DNA from: Pictodentalium vernedei
Lineage: Eukaryota > Mollusca > Scaphopoda > Dentaliida > Dentaliidae
Assembly: GCA_031216915.1 (NCBI GenBank)
Contig: CM062294.1
Span: 32,875,128-32,939,127, forward strand
Length of the DNA stretch: 64,000 bases
Direction: 5' to 3'
Shown: positions 10,683 through 20,933 of the stretch, piece by piece
Position numbering within the stretch: position 1 is the first letter of the stretch
Layout of the letters: each line of letters starts with the position of its first letter
Made by a program: the position numbers and the translations under genes
The notes under the pieces: model-generated
Databases searched by the model: none
Told to the model about the DNA's origin: nothing
The model's input: only the letters and a program-made list of their open reading frames with translations

Positions 10683-10895
10683 AATATTGGCTGCTCTCAC
10701 CTATAATACACTCTGCACTGTGGGTAACCATTCTGTGGTGTTCCCAAAGGAATCTTGTAACATACAATATGTGCCAGAGATGCAGGATTTTCTGTTGTGT
10801 GGGTAAATTTGTTACTGTTCCCAAGGCATATAGCTGGGTGGGTTCCGATTTCTGGGTATTCAGGTCTGCTTCTGTATATATTGAATATTAAGGAT
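10683..10895. other. No gene seen
   Basis: About 210 bp of apparently single-copy sequence between a SINE tail and a hAT-like MITE. Confidence 0.5.
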
Positions 10896-10903
10896 GTTTG
10901 TGG

Positions 10904-11536
10904 TAGAGCTGAAACGGTTAACCGATTAATCGATCAATCAATGATCAACATCTTGATCAATCCAAAAAGTAACTGATCGATTAACTATTACTTTTGAACT
11001 CCTGTATTGTATGGGTTAACAAAGGAACAAACTTGCTCCAAAACAGTCAGACATTGTCACACTGATTCGCATCAATTATATGAGACAGAGTAAAGCATGC
11101 ATGTTACTTGCTGACGTACTTGTTTACTTGCATGATCATCATATTGTATCAGTAGCTGGAAATCGTCATTCTTAACCCTTTATCCATTGCAGGTAGCAGA
11201 CGATATTTGCAAAATAAATTCATGAATTACTAAAAATTTTCAATTTTTTTCTCGAAAACATAGCTTTTGAACCCTAATTGGAACAATCTCAGTGAGCTCA
11301 TTCCAATGAGGGGTCATAAGCTATGTTTTTGAGACAAAAATTGAAAACATAATAAATTTGAATGGAGATTATTGTACATGGGCCTTATTTGTTAGTTGGA
11401 TAAAGGGTTCATGCTGAAAATCATGAACCGTGTGCCAGTTATTCAGATATTTATTTGGACAAGTAATTAATCGGTTAACCAAGGTTAATTCTTGTGATTA
11501 ATTGATCAAGAAAACCCCTTAACAATTTCAGCTCTA
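10904..11536. mobile_element. hAT-2 MITE, copy 1, with nested B MITE
   Basis: Terminal repeats are TAGAGCTGAAACGGTTAACC and AACAATTTCAGCTCTA. A perfect 8-bp target duplication GTTTGTGG lies at 10896-10903 and 11537-11544, which is diagnostic of hAT elements. A TTAA-B MITE sits inside at 11176-11407. A second copy in opposite orientation is at 47520-48142 with B in the same place. There is no transposase. Confidence 0.92.
11176..11407. mobile_element. TTAA-B MITE nested in hAT-2
   Basis: TTAA (11172-11175) CCCTTTATCC on the left and GTTGGATAAAGGG on the right, with a decayed TTCA. The palindrome is AACATAGCTTTTGAACCC opposite GGGGTCATAAGCTATGTTTT. Confidence 0.88.
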
Positions 11537-11735
11537 GTTTGTGGTGGTATGCATTACAAAGGTATATACTTCTCATGTAACGTTTTTTTCTGTTGGTTTA
11601 CTCATGCATTTTTTCCCTGTATTCTTGAATTCAAGTCATAAATAATTCGGCTCCATTGTGTCTTTGATACATAAAAATTTACATATAGTTGACATCGAGG
11701 TTCATTTCCAATTGTGATAAAGTTTGCATTATTAA

Positions 11736-11948
11736 CCCTTTACCCAATGCAGACGATATCAAAATTTATTATTTTAAATATCATTTTTTCAAATTTTTAA
11801 AAAAATTTCAACAAAACCATATCATGTGACCCCTCCAATGAGGGGTCACATGATATGGTTTTCTTGAAATTTAAAAAAAAAAAAAAATTTTCTACAACTG
11901 AATTTGCATCTTACGCGGATGGATGCGGCCGATTCGTTGGGTAAAGGG
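11736..11948. mobile_element. TTAA-A MITE
   Basis: TTAA (11732-11735) CCCTTTACCCAATG on the left and TCGTTGGGTAAAGGG TTAA (11949-11952) on the right. The palindrome AACCATATCATGTGACCCCT meets at the tight centre CCAATG. The right TTAA is shared with a truncated E element. Confidence 0.9.
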
Positions 11949-11952
11949 TTAA

Positions 11953-12200
11953 TTGGTTGAGTGCTAAATTATTTTCCAAAGATGATTTGAAACATGAGTA
12001 TTTGTTTTTCAAAGATGCCATGTCACCTGCAAGGGAAGCCTTAGTATACCATGGCTTTTATCATAAATAATTGGCACTCTCCAATAAATTGTAACAAAAA
12101 AAATTGATACAAATATTTTTCTTCAACTGCTGCAAAAACAACAAAAAAGCGAATGCCTTCAGTGTAAAGCCACTAAAGTGGCTTCCAGCACTTTTCAAAA
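11953..12200. mobile_element. TTAA-E MITE, 3'-truncated, abutting A
   Basis: It starts TTGGTTGAGTGCTAAATT directly after the TTAA of the A element. It has AAACATGAGTATTTG and AGTATACCATGGC, then CACTCTCCAATAAATTGTAA, but only one arm of the core. It ends in AAAGTGGCTTCCAGCACTTT and then passes into B-like sequence (AACATAATAAATTTGAATGG) and the duplicated flank at 12234. Confidence 0.75.
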
Positions 12201-12233
12201 TTGAAAACATAATAAATTTGAATGGAGATTTTT

Positions 12234-12720
12234 GAATGACCTCCATATGGACAGAGTGAGAAAGTACCTTCCACCAGGCAGTTCTGGCTAGAGGATTATA
12301 AAGTACAGTCTGGTTGGTACTCATTCAATAGGTCTGAAGTATAGAATGGGATAAGACCACCAGAGCCTGTCTTTTAAGTGAAAAGCAGAATTTTTGAATT
12401 TATAAACATGTACAGTTAAAACTACAAATCCTGTCATGAAATGCGCACAAAGAGCTTGTTGACCTGCGTGTTAATCTATGCGTTATGACCATAGTAAGGC
12501 TATCAAATTCTGTACATATGGCCTGTGCACAAGCAATGTTTCAGCCAATGGACCTCCGGGTAGTCCGGAGGTCCATTACCAGAAACATTGCCTGTATTTG
12601 CTATGAGTAACCAGGAGAACCTGCCTTGCTTTGGATGCCATTTGATATGGCAATTGCACGCAATCCCTCTGCGCAATTAAGCCTAAATAAGCGCACAGTT
12701 CTTTAAGCCTAAATAAGCGC
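12234..12720. repeat. Segmental duplicate (partner 15068-15780) with M MITE
   Basis: From GAATGACCTCCATATGGACA to TTTATAAACATG this matches 15068-15247 almost base for base. Both then run into an M MITE (CAGTTAAAACTACAAATCCT here, start near 12414). The right end of M is degraded, with AATAAGCGCACAG duplicated. Confidence 0.8.
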
Positions 12721-12751
12721 ACGGTTGCTTTGTGTGCTGGAGGTTTTCAGT

Positions 12752-13506
12752 AGAGCCATGATAGTGGCTTCTGGCACTCAACCAGTCAAAGGGGGTGGAC
12801 ACAAAAAATCTTGAGGAACATAATAATTTTTAACTATCATCATGTTAAACTGAAGATTACTAACATTTTGTTCATGAACAATTGTTTTGTTGCAATTCAT
12901 TGGAGTGCCAGTTGGCACTCTCCAGTAAATTGTAACAAAACAATTTTATACATAAACATTTATTTTTATTTATAAACACTTATTTTTGCCTGCATAGAAA
13001 ACAATAAGCCTATTTATTTATTGATTATTAGGGTTTAACAATACTTTAACAGCCACGGTCATTTCGTGTCATTGACAGTTTTACGGGTGGAGGAAGCCGG
13101 ATTACCCGGAGAGAACTACCCAGCAGCGATGAGCGGCTGCCAGCTCCCCAACATCGTAACTATGCACTGCAGCACAGGCAGGGTTAGATGGGTTGAAGAC
13201 ATGCACACCATCGATGTGCAGTACGCCTTAGTACACGGTGTTATCGTGCCCCCATGTGGACAGTCAGGGTGAAGTGCCTTGCCCAGGGACACAACACGGG
13301 AGTCCGAAACGATCGCTCAGATAGTCACCCATCCAAGGATTAACCAGGCTCGATGTTTCTGAACTTCAGAGATATGACGAGAACTGGTTACCGCAATGCC
13401 ACCGCACCCCCACAATAAGCCTATGCAAATGGTGTAAAGCCTCTAAAGTTGCTTTCAGCACTTTTCCATAGAGCCATGATAGTGGCTTCTAGCACTCAAC
13501 CAGTTA
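12752..13506. mobile_element. E-family MITE pieces split by a 5S-type SINE
   Basis: A first E end (GGCTTCTGGCACTCAACCAG) lies at 12768-12787. A second E copy has its core at about 12886-12952 (TGCAATTCATTGGAGTGCCA and complement) and its right end TAGCACTCAACCAG TTAA near 13506. The second is split by the SINE at 13014-13411. Confidence 0.7.
13014..13411 (-). mobile_element. 5S-rRNA-derived SINE with 13-bp duplication
   Basis: It is flanked by a perfect 13-bp duplication ACAATAAGCCTAT (13001-13013, 13412-13424). On the minus strand the 5S-like head is at the right (complement of GAGAACTGGTTACCGCAATG) and the (AATA)n tail at the left. The body blocks are shared with the tRNA-type SINEs. Confidence 0.92.
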
Positions 13507-13629
13507 AAGACTGTTACATTTATTTCCAATCCACATGTGTTATTAGTCTTTTAGTTTGTTTAGTTTGGACCCTTTTCCCCATCTTATTGGCTTTATGTTA
13601 GTAAAGCGATTGAAGTATAAGGGGTATTT

Positions 13630-14960
13630 TCCACCAGCCTGGTTGGTCCAGATCTCATAGTCTCATGGCAAATTGGTTGCTTTGTGTGCTAGACGTTGAC
13701 AGTTTGAGCCTCATATAAACATAAAGTCCAAATGTTTATATTTAAAATTGTTTTGTTACAACTGGCACTCTCCAATAAATTGTAACAAAACAATTGTTCA
13801 TGAACAAAATCTTGATAAACAGTGAGAATGGTGTGGTGTAGCGGTCGAGGTATAAAGAACATTTTCCAGCTGGCCTGGTTGGCCAAGATCTCTTAGACTC
13901 CTGGCAAATCGGTTGCTTTGTGTGCTAGACATTGACAGTTTGAGCCTCATATCCTACACTTCTCTAGATCTGTTACATTGATGCCATTGAACAGCCCTTC
14001 AGCAGTTGGTGGCATTATAGATGTTGTGGTGAAGTGCTGTTAGTGTGTTGACCACTCTGAGGTGGAATCTTGGGGTGATATTCATGGTGGGAGTATCTCA
14101 AAGAATGTGAGAGTAGTTTAGCGGTCAAGGTATAAGGCCCACTTACCAACCAGTCTGAGTGGTCCAGATCTCTTATTGTTGTGGTAATTCGGCCACTATG
14201 TGTGGTAGAGGTTGATGGTTTGAGTCTTTGCTCATGCACTTCTCTCACAATTTGTTACATTTCGTGATGCCGTGCACCAGCCATGAGCACTTGGTGTGAT
14301 TGTGCATGCTGTGGTGAACCAAGGTGGATGTTTTGACTGCTCTGAGGTGGAATCTAGAGTCATATTCTTAATCTCGAAGAATGTGAGAGTAATGCAGTGT
14401 TCGAGGTATACCAACCAGCCTGGTTAGTCCGGATCTCTTAGTCTTGTGGTAAATCGTTCGCTTTGTGTGCTAGAGGTTGACGATTTGAACCTCAGCTCCT
14501 GCACTTCTCTATCGATCTGTTACATTGATTCCATTGACCAGCCCTCATCAGTTGAGTGCTGTGGTGAACCATGGTGGATGTTTTGACTTCTGGGGTGAGA
14601 TTCATGGTGGGAGATCTGTTACATTGGTTCCATTGACCAGCCCTCATCAGTAGAGTGCTGTGGTGAAACATGGTGGATGTTTTGACTTCTGGGGTGAGAT
14701 TCATGGTGGGAGATCTGTTACATTGGTTCCATTGACCAGCCCTCATCAGTAGAGTGCTGTGGTGAACCATGGTGGATGTTTTGACTTCTGGGGTGAGATT
14801 CATGGTGGGAGAATCTCAAAGAACTTGAGAGTAGTGTAGTGGTCGAGGTATGAGGGCCATTTACCAACCAGTCTAGATCTCTTAGTGTTATGGAAAATCG
14901 GTCGCTTTGTGTGCTACAGGTTGACGGTTCAAGCCCCGGTTCCCACACTTCTCCAGTAAC
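13630..14960. repeat. Degenerate tandem family with tRNA-like boxes; inner 99-bp array
   Basis: Repeating segments contain TAGTGTAGTGGTCGAGGTAT (A-box-like), then CAGATCTCTTAG, then TCGCTTTGTGTGCTAGAGGT and TTGACGGTTTGAGCC (B-box-like), then TGCACTTCTCT. Between 14510 and 14820 a 99-bp unit (GATCTGTTACATTGGTTCCA to GATTCATGGTGGGA) is repeated three times. A half E core is embedded at 13738-13800. Related units recur at 16760-17100. The boxes hint at a tRNA-derived SINE that became tandem. Frames here are not genes. Confidence 0.65.
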
Positions 14961-15251
14961 ACTATTTAAAAATATTGGCTTTCAACCTGGATTTAAATAA
15001 GCTCACAGGTTGTGCAGACTTTAGATAGCCTGGCAACTTACTGAAAAATCTACCAGCACAACAGGCAAATGAACGACCTCCATATGGACAGAGTGAGAAA
15101 GTACCTTCCACCGGGCAGTTCTGGCTAGAGGATTATAAAGTACAGTCTGGTTGGTACTCAGTCAATAGGTCTGAAGTATAGAATGGGATAAGACCACCAG
15201 AGCCTGCCTTTCAAGTGAAAAGCATAATTCCTGAATTTATAAACATGTACA

Positions 15252-15771
15252 GTTAAAACTAGAAATCCTGTCATGAAATGCGCACAAAAAGCTTGTTGAC
15301 CTGCGCGTTAATCTATGCTTTATGACCATAGTAAGGCTATCAAATTCTGTACATATGGCCTGTGCACAAGCAATGTTTCAGCCAATGGACCTCCGGAGGT
15401 CCATTGCCAGAGTTTGCTATGAGTAACCAGGAGAACCTACCATGCTTTGGATACCATTCAATATGGCAATTGCATGCAATCCCTCTGCACAATTAACCCT
15501 TTACCTAACCTGAAAAGCAGACGACACTTGCTAAAATAATTCTTGAATAACTAATTTTTTTCATTTTTTGTCTCAAAAACATAAGTTATGACCCCACGTT
15601 GGAAAGAGCTCGACGAGCTCGTTCCAACGAGGGGTCATAACCTATGTTTTTGAGACAAAAAATGAAAAAAATAATGAAAATTAACTGGAGATTTTTGAGA
15701 ATAGCGCTGGTCGGTATTGGCCGTTACGTTAGGTAAAGGGTTAAGCCTAGATAAGCACACAGTTCATGACA
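15252..15771. mobile_element. TA-M MITE with nested B MITE
   Basis: CAGTTAAAACTAGAAATCCT on the left and AGGGCTTCTAGTGTTAACTG on the right, each next to TA. The core hairpin CAGCCAATGGACCTCCGG opposes its complement with almost no loop. The B MITE at 15497-15740 splits the TTAA of AATTAAGCCTAG. Confidence 0.88.
15497..15740. mobile_element. TTAA-B MITE with provable empty site
   Basis: TTAA (15493-15496) CCCTTTACCTAACCTG to ACGTTAGGTAAAGGG TTAA (15741-15744). The uninterrupted sequence CAATTAAGCCTAGATAAGC is present in the M copy at 8209, and nearly so at 12414. TTAA was therefore duplicated on insertion. TTAA target and CCC-type ends are the hallmarks of piggyBac elements. The palindrome carries CATAAGTTATGACCCC. 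Confidence 0.93.
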
Positions 15772-15780
15772 GGGCTTCTA

Positions 15781-16147
15781 GTGTTAACTGTATCATTGTG
15801 CAGAGGTTTTTTCAGTTTCGTACTGAAGGGTTAATTGTAATAATTTCTTTGCACCTGCAGAAAATATTCAATAATTGCTTTGAGTACATTTTATTCTTAG
15901 TATAAAAGTATAAGAAATAAATGTTTTTCATAACCATTCATTGTTTTTTTTATTCATATGAATTATCTTCATGATGGAACAAACTTATTTCAGTTGAACA
16001 ATTTGTATGAAGTTGTTGGGAAGGGAAAAGAATTTGAAAACAAAGTCTTCCACTCCCAAGTAAATCTGCTTTTGTTTCTGTAAACAAATGTTATTGATTG
16101 AATGGGTAACTATTTTTGTGCCATGGTGCATTTTAAAACGGTTGGTA
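15781..16147. other. No gene seen
   Basis: AT-rich sequence with no recognised repeat. TTTGCACCTGCAG at about 15849 looks like a splice acceptor but leads to no convincing frame. Confidence 0.5.
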
Positions 16148-16149
16148 TA

Positions 16150-16604
16150 CCGTATTTACTCTATGTATTGGGACACTCTATGATTTGGGACACACATTTT
16201 TTTCAGAAAACTATATTTTTTTATGCTCCAAAGTTTGGGACATTCAGAAGATTTGTTTCCAGTTGGCCCGTCGCTAGTAGCAGACCACACTCATAAAAAA
16301 ATTCTTCAGTAACTAAAAATTTTCATTTTTTGCTTCCAAAACATAGCTTATGATCCCTCATTGGAACGAGCGCAATGTGCTCGTTCCAATGAGGGATCAT
16401 AAGCTATGTTTTGGAAGCAAAAAATGAAAATATAAAAAAAAATTGGATGGCGATTTTCATATATAGTGATGGAAAACGAATCACACACAACTTTATTCAG
16501 CATCAAATCAAGACCAGGCTGTGTTCTTTCCCCATTTTCTAAGAATTGGGACACCTGTGAAAATAATTATTTTTTAGCTGTCCCAATACATAGAGTAAAT
16601 ACGG
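16150..16604. mobile_element. TA-C MITE, copy 2
   Basis: CCGTATTTACTCTATGTATT to CATAGAGTAAATACGG, flanked by TA (16148-16149, 16605-16606). The intact central palindrome is TTGCTTCCAAAACATAGC to GGAACGAGCGC and its complement. This is the cleanest C copy. Confidence 0.92.
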
Positions 16605-16739
16605 TAACTTTTATTTTGCTAATGAAATGCTTTTATATGACACCCTGATAGAAAGATCAGAGAGTGCACTTTCTGCGGTGGAGCCCACATTATAAATTAT
16701 TCTGATGAATTGACGGTAACATGGTCTGAGGATTGCGGC

Positions 16740-17100
16740 TCTGAGCTTATGTTGAACCGAGACACGAAGCATTGGTAATTCGGTCGCTTTGTGTGCTAGA
16801 GGTTGATGGTTCGAGCCTTGGCTTCTGCACTTCTCTCTCAATCTGTTACATTGGTGCCATGACCAGCACTCAGCAGTTGTCAGAGCTTATGTTGAACCTA
16901 GAAGCTTTGGTAAATCTTTCGCTTTGTGTGCTAGAGGTCGATGGTTTGAGCCTTGGCTCCTGCACTTCTCTCTCGATCTGTTACATTGACCAGCACTCAG
17001 CAGTTGGTGGCATTGTGGATGCTGTGGTGAAGCATGCTGGATGTTTTGACTACTCTGAGGTGGAATCTGGGGTGAGATTCACCGTGGGTGAATCTCAAAA
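16740..17100. repeat. tRNA-like degenerate repeat, second block
   Basis: Two more units of the family at 13630-14960: TCGCTTTGTGTGCTAGAGGT, then GATGGTTCGAGCCTTGGC, then TGCACTTCTCTC and CAGCACTCAGCAGTTG. Confidence 0.6.
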
Positions 17101-17493
17101 GAACAATAATGTATATGTTCCAATAAGACACTACCCAAAACCTAAAACCTACCCGGTACCTCGTGAAACTATTTACTAAACTTTTTCAAGGCAACTTTTA
17201 ATGATCACAAGTTTAGTAAATAAACCTCTTGTGTATCCTCGACGTAACTGGATAAGTAACTAATGAACTAGATAAAGTCATTCTATCTTAGTTCAAATAG
17301 TAATTTAAGAACACTTCATCCAGAAGACCGTCTGCTGCATGCGTGAAACATCCAGAAAAATGAAGCGGCGTGCTAGTCACTCCGTTGATGAAGCAGTTAT
17401 GAAACGGACGACGTCATTGCAAATATTTCACGTTGTGACGTCAGACAGTAACATTTGCCACTTGAGTCGTAAACATAGAATATCCTAAGCGAG
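17101..17493. other. Apparently single-copy stretch with CRE-like sites
   Basis: No repeat partner is seen. TGACGTCA (17436-17443) is a perfect cAMP-response-element palindrome, and ACGTCAT lies just upstream. A 43-codon frame opens at the ATG of AAATGAAGCGGCG (about 17359), but nothing else supports a gene. It could be regulatory or nothing. Confidence 0.3.
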
Positions 17494-17933
17494 CTCTCGT
17501 CCAGTCAGAGGAGGAGGATTTTAGTCTCATTGGAACATAATTGGATATCTTTGAATTTAATATCCCTGTTAACTGAATATAATTTCTAAACACAGAACCA
17601 TTTACCAAACCTTCAGTACAAATTTGCCCTGTTATTTGCATATAAGTTATAGAGTTAACTCCTGTTAATTGAATAAAAAAATCTTGCAATATGCCTACAA
17701 TTTACCCTGACAATCACTACATAACCCTCATATATCACCCAAGTTAGCCTCAGTACATGCAATTCAGGCATTTAATCTATTATATCTTGTTTGACAGAGC
17801 TCCTATAACAGATTAAATGCTCAGTTTCAGTTTTGAATACAGGAATGTGATCAAATCTCTCTTAATTGAATATTCCTGTTAACTGAATAATACTCACTGG
17901 CAAAGTGGCTATTCAATTAACAGAGCTGTACTG
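17494..17933. mobile_element. TA-P MITE, diverged copy
   Basis: The right end ACAGAGCTGTACTG plus TA is clear. The left end near CAGTCAGAGG is uncertain. The interior shares AACACAGAACCATTTACC and CTTCAGTACAAATTTG with other P copies. The core ATATCTTGTTTGACAGAGCTC has lost most of its second arm. Confidence 0.75.
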
Positions 17934-17961
17934 TATCCGTAGGGAGCATGGTGGCTCAGTG

Positions 17962-18202
17962 GCAGGCCTGAAAATAAGCAATCTGACATTTGCAGAATGA
18001 GGTCCCCAGAGGGTGAATTTGATGATGCTATATCCCACAGTGGATCAATTTATCTTCTGGGTACCTCTTTCTGTTTAGTTTTGAGACCCTGATTCAGATT
18101 GAGGTCCACAGAGGGTAAATTTAGCACAGTCGGGTAGCATCACTAAATTCACCCTCTGGGGACCTAATTTTGCAGATGACAGTCTGCTTATTTTCTGGCT
18201 TG
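17962..18202. mobile_element. hAT-1 MITE inserted in a SINE A-box
   Basis: Ends are CAGGCCTGAAAATAAGCA and GCTTATTTTCTGGCTTG. A perfect 8-bp duplication CTCAGTGG lies at 17954-17961 and 18203-18210. Internal inverted segments include GTCCCCAGAGGGTGAATTT and AATTCACCCTCTGGGGAC. Confidence 0.93.
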
Positions 18203-18336
18203 CTCAGTGGTTATGGCATTGGACTTCAAACCGAAAAGTCCATGGTTCGATCTCCACTAGGGGTAACTTCGTTGTGTCCTTGGGTAAGGCACAAACTCCC
18301 GATTACCCACGTGGAGTCATGGTGACATTGTGTGCT

Positions 18337-18748
18337 ATTTTTATTTTTTTTTTTTGTTGTTGGTGTTTTTAAGGTCACATACTTATGTACAATGGCTAAT
18401 CATGACCTTGACAGTTTTACGGGTGAAGGAAGCCGGAGTACCCGGAGATAACCACCGAGCAACGATGAGCAGCTGCCAGCTCCCCAACATCGTAACTCCG
18501 CACTGTAGCACAGGCAAGGTTAGATTGGTTGAAGACATGTGCACCATCGGCATGCAGTACACCTTAGTACACGGCGTCATTGTGCCACCCATGTGGACAA
18601 TCAGGGATAATTGCCTTGCCCAAGGACACAATGTGGGAGTCCGAATCGATCACTCAGACGGTCAGCCATCCAAGGATTAACCGGGCTCGACGTTGCTTAA
18701 CTTCAGCGATCTGATGAGAACTGGTTACCACAATGCCACCGCACCCCC
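18337..18748 (-). mobile_element. 5S-rRNA-derived SINE inside a tRNA-type SINE
   Basis: It is flanked by GACATTGTGTGCT (18324-18336) and GACATTGTGTACT (18749-18761), a 13-bp duplication with one mismatch. The minus-strand 5S-like head includes the complement of AGTTAAGCAACGTCGAGCCC and CCTTGGATGGCTGACCG. A T-run (complement of the A-rich tail) lies at the left. Confidence 0.92.
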
Positions 18749-19022
18749 GACATTGTGTACTAAGGTGTACAGCACATTGATAGTGAACTTGTCTGCAACC
18801 AATGGTAACCCTGCTTATGCGTAATTTGTATGTTGGGAGTCTGACAGTTGCTTGCCATTATTCAATGGTTCTCTATCCAAGTACTCTGCCTTCCTCCACC
18901 CATATAACTGCTTGACATGAGGTGACCCAGGCTGTTGAAAGTGTTGTTAAACCCCAATAAATAAGTTAAACACACTATTAATTGAAAATAGAATATGTTT
19001 TCATTTTTGGAATTCACTTTAA

Positions 19023-19256
19023 CCCTTTACCCAACGTAACGGCCAAAACCGGCCAGCGCTATTCTAAAAAATCGTCAATTAATTTTCAAAATATTTTCAT
19101 TTTTTGTCTCAAAAACATAGGTTATGACCCCTCGTTGGAACGAGCTCGTTCCAACGAGGGGTCATAACCTATGTTTTTGAGACAAAAAATGAAAAAAATT
19201 AGTTATTCAAGAATTTATTTTGCAAGTGTCGTCTGCTTTTCATGTTAGGTAAAGGG
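19023..19256. mobile_element. TTAA-B MITE with 100-bp perfect palindrome
   Basis: TTAA (19019-19022) CCCTTTACCCAACGTAAC to TGTTAGGTAAAGGG TTAA (19257-19260). Positions 19095-19194 are a perfect palindrome with no spacer and 50-nt arms, centred on GAG|CTC. This is the cleanest core in the window and suggests a young copy. Confidence 0.94.
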
Positions 19257-19260
19257 TTAA

Positions 19261-19889
19261 AAAATTTCCACAATCCAGTATAAGTATTTCCAGTAGTTCC
19301 TTGAATTCAGCTTCCTGTGTAACGACATGTAACTAACTTACCCAGAACATTTTTACAGCCTTAGTCATTATATATATTTTCATGTAGCATGTGATATGGC
19401 AGTTACCAACTTTTTTATAACCAGAAAGTGTGACTAACAAATTAATTTCTAACTGAATAACTAACCCTGTGCACTGTACAGCCTTAGTGTAAATGTCATC
19501 TGTATCAACTGTTTACCCAATGCAATGGTTAAAACCAGCCAGTACTATTCAAACTCAGCTTAAGAACCCTCTTTGGGTTTGTTTTTAGTGAATTCCCAAA
19601 ATGAAAACATATTCTATTTTTAATTAATAGCTTGTTATTAATAAATAAACACTGTATCAGTATGACAAATAACAGCATATCCACTCCTGGAAATGAGACG
19701 GGTGCAAGTGCAATTGCTCCAGCCAGCACCTGTGTTTTCTATTTTACGGGAGCTAAAAAATGCACTCGTTGAAAAATATTGTGGAGCACTAAAAAACTGT
19801 GAGGGCATATAAATGTGTGTTGTTTTGAGAAAGCAGCACTCTGTGGTCAGTGGCAAGTTACTGTCATAATTCAACAATTCCTTATACAT
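19261..19889. other. No gene seen
   Basis: AT-rich, with a B-end-like relic around CCCAATGCAATGGTTAAAACCAGCC (about 19514-19540). Otherwise it looks single-copy, and short frames show no family signature. Confidence 0.5.
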
Positions 19890-19893
19890 TTAA

Positions 19894-20124
19894 CCCTTTG
19901 AACTCTAGTGGTATATACCGTGCCAGTTCAATGCCAGTAATTAGAAGAGTCCATATTCATTATTTGGGGTAAACCAATCAATATTTTCAACGTGCAGCCT
20001 CGGGGCTGCACGTTGAAAATAATGATTGGTCTACCACACACATTTACTGAACAGCCATTCTATTTAATGACGTTATGACGTATCATGTTCCTGGATGGAA
20101 AAGCGGCCGCTCGTATTCAAAGGG
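19894..20124. mobile_element. TTAA-flanked palindromic MITE (single copy)
   Basis: TTAA (19890-19893) CCCTTTGAACTCTAG on the left and CGTATTCAAAGGG TTAA (20125-20128) on the right. The core is ATTTTCAACGTGCAGCC with its complement. The ends differ from A/B after CCCTTT, so this is a separate TTAA family. Confidence 0.8.
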
Positions 20125-20217
20125 TTAATGTTTCTGGTGTTTGGTGACAGTATTCCCTTGAAAATTCTTATATTAACATTTTACGGGTGCAATTTACTCT
20201 TGTCTCTGATTTCGTGG

Positions 20218-20461
20218 GAGCTTAAAACTGCACCCATCTCCCTGTGGGAACCCCGGGAAGTAAGCAGCACTTGTTTACTGTGGTAAACCAGTTCCGCTTT
20301 ACTAGTAAAATAGGACCCAGTCACCAGTGCTTGGGGTGAAAGTCCTCTAAAATGGGCAACATGTAGATCAACGATTGACTAAACTTGACTTCATCTCCAT
20401 GTTGTGTCACGATTAGCCATAGTGCATAAATATGTGACGTTAACCATCAACAAACAAACAA
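20218..20461 (+). repeat. Dispersed repeat F with SINE-like tail
   Basis: Shared with 37695-37855 and 53718-54148: GGGAA(G)TGAAGCAGTGCTTG-like start, then AAAATAGGACCCAGTCAC, CCTCTAAAATGGGCAACATG and TTGACTTCATCTCCATGTTG. It ends in the common SINE 3' tail ATTAGCCATAGTGCATAAAT. It may be an older SINE with another 5' part. Confidence 0.6.
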
Positions 20462-20848
20462 ATTGCACCCATCAATTTTGTTCATTTGCAGCACTGAGCA
20501 TATCCTAAAATTAATAAAAAGTATACTAGGAAAGATCTGTGATATTTACAGGAACACATCTAGGCCATCAGCTGGAACACAGTTAAACTTTAGACTGCTC
20601 CATTAAATACGAGAAATGATCGAAGAAAGTAGTGCTAAAGGATGTCTAATTAACTGTACAAAAGGCCTTTCACCGACACAACATCTACCTGCCTCTTATT
20701 TCATTATAACAAGCAAGGAACATTTCCGCACTTTATAATTGATTAACACTTGATAATATAGAGCAAGCAATGTATATTGATTGTTGTCTAGTGAAAAAAA
20801 AAATCATTTGTGTACTCGTGTTGTTTGCATTATCCATCATTATTTCAG
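20462..20848. other. Single-copy stretch upstream of a putative exon
   Basis: No recognised repeat. The stretch ends in a plausible splice acceptor (TCATTATTTCAG, AG at 20847-20848). It would be intronic if the exon at 20849 is real. Confidence 0.35.
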
Positions 20849-20933
20849 GTGCAAGCGGGTTGTGTTCTGGGCGGCAGATCACAATTATTACACCATACCA
20901 ACGGAAGAAACATCCCAAGATTGGTAAAATAAG
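20849..20933 (+). CDS. Putative single exon, UPF1/MOV10-like helicase fragment
   Basis: An 85-nt segment lies between an acceptor-like TCATTATTTCAG and a strong donor-like AAG|GTAAGAA. Only the frame that skips the first two bases is open throughout. It gives 27 residues including RQITIITPYQRKKHPKIGKI, and needs one base from each neighbouring exon at its ends (2+81+2 nt). UPF1/MOV10-type SF1 helicases carry a conserved stretch of the form I-x-I-I-T-P-Y, often followed by basic residues and K-I-R. The resemblance is by eye. I did not find the Walker A, DEAGQ or EEFQGQE exons elsewhere in the window, so this could be a lone exon between long introns, a pseudo-exon, or chance. It is the best coding candidate in the window. 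Confidence 0.35.

Larger units (their letters stand above)
15068..15780. repeat. Segmental duplicate (partner 12234-12720)
   Basis: The 180-bp flank plus the M MITE starting at 15252 are duplicated from, or with, 12234. Unlike the partner, this copy carries a B MITE in the M element. Confidence 0.8.
17942..18967 (+). mobile_element. tRNA-type SINE holding a hAT-1 MITE and a 5S-type SINE
   Basis: The head GGAGCATGGTGGCTCAGTGG is cut in the A-box by hAT-1 (17962-18202) and resumes CTCAGTGGTTATGGCATTGG, with B-box TGGTTCGATCTC. The body is cut at 18337-18748 by a 5S-type SINE and resumes TAAGGTGTACAGCACATTG. The tail is GTTGTTAAACCCCAATAAAT. Confidence 0.9.

Noticed and set aside
17359..17490. 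Small 43-codon frame next to CRE-like sites
   Set aside because: Single short frame with no homology or splice evidence. Kept only as a note in the single-copy stretch.
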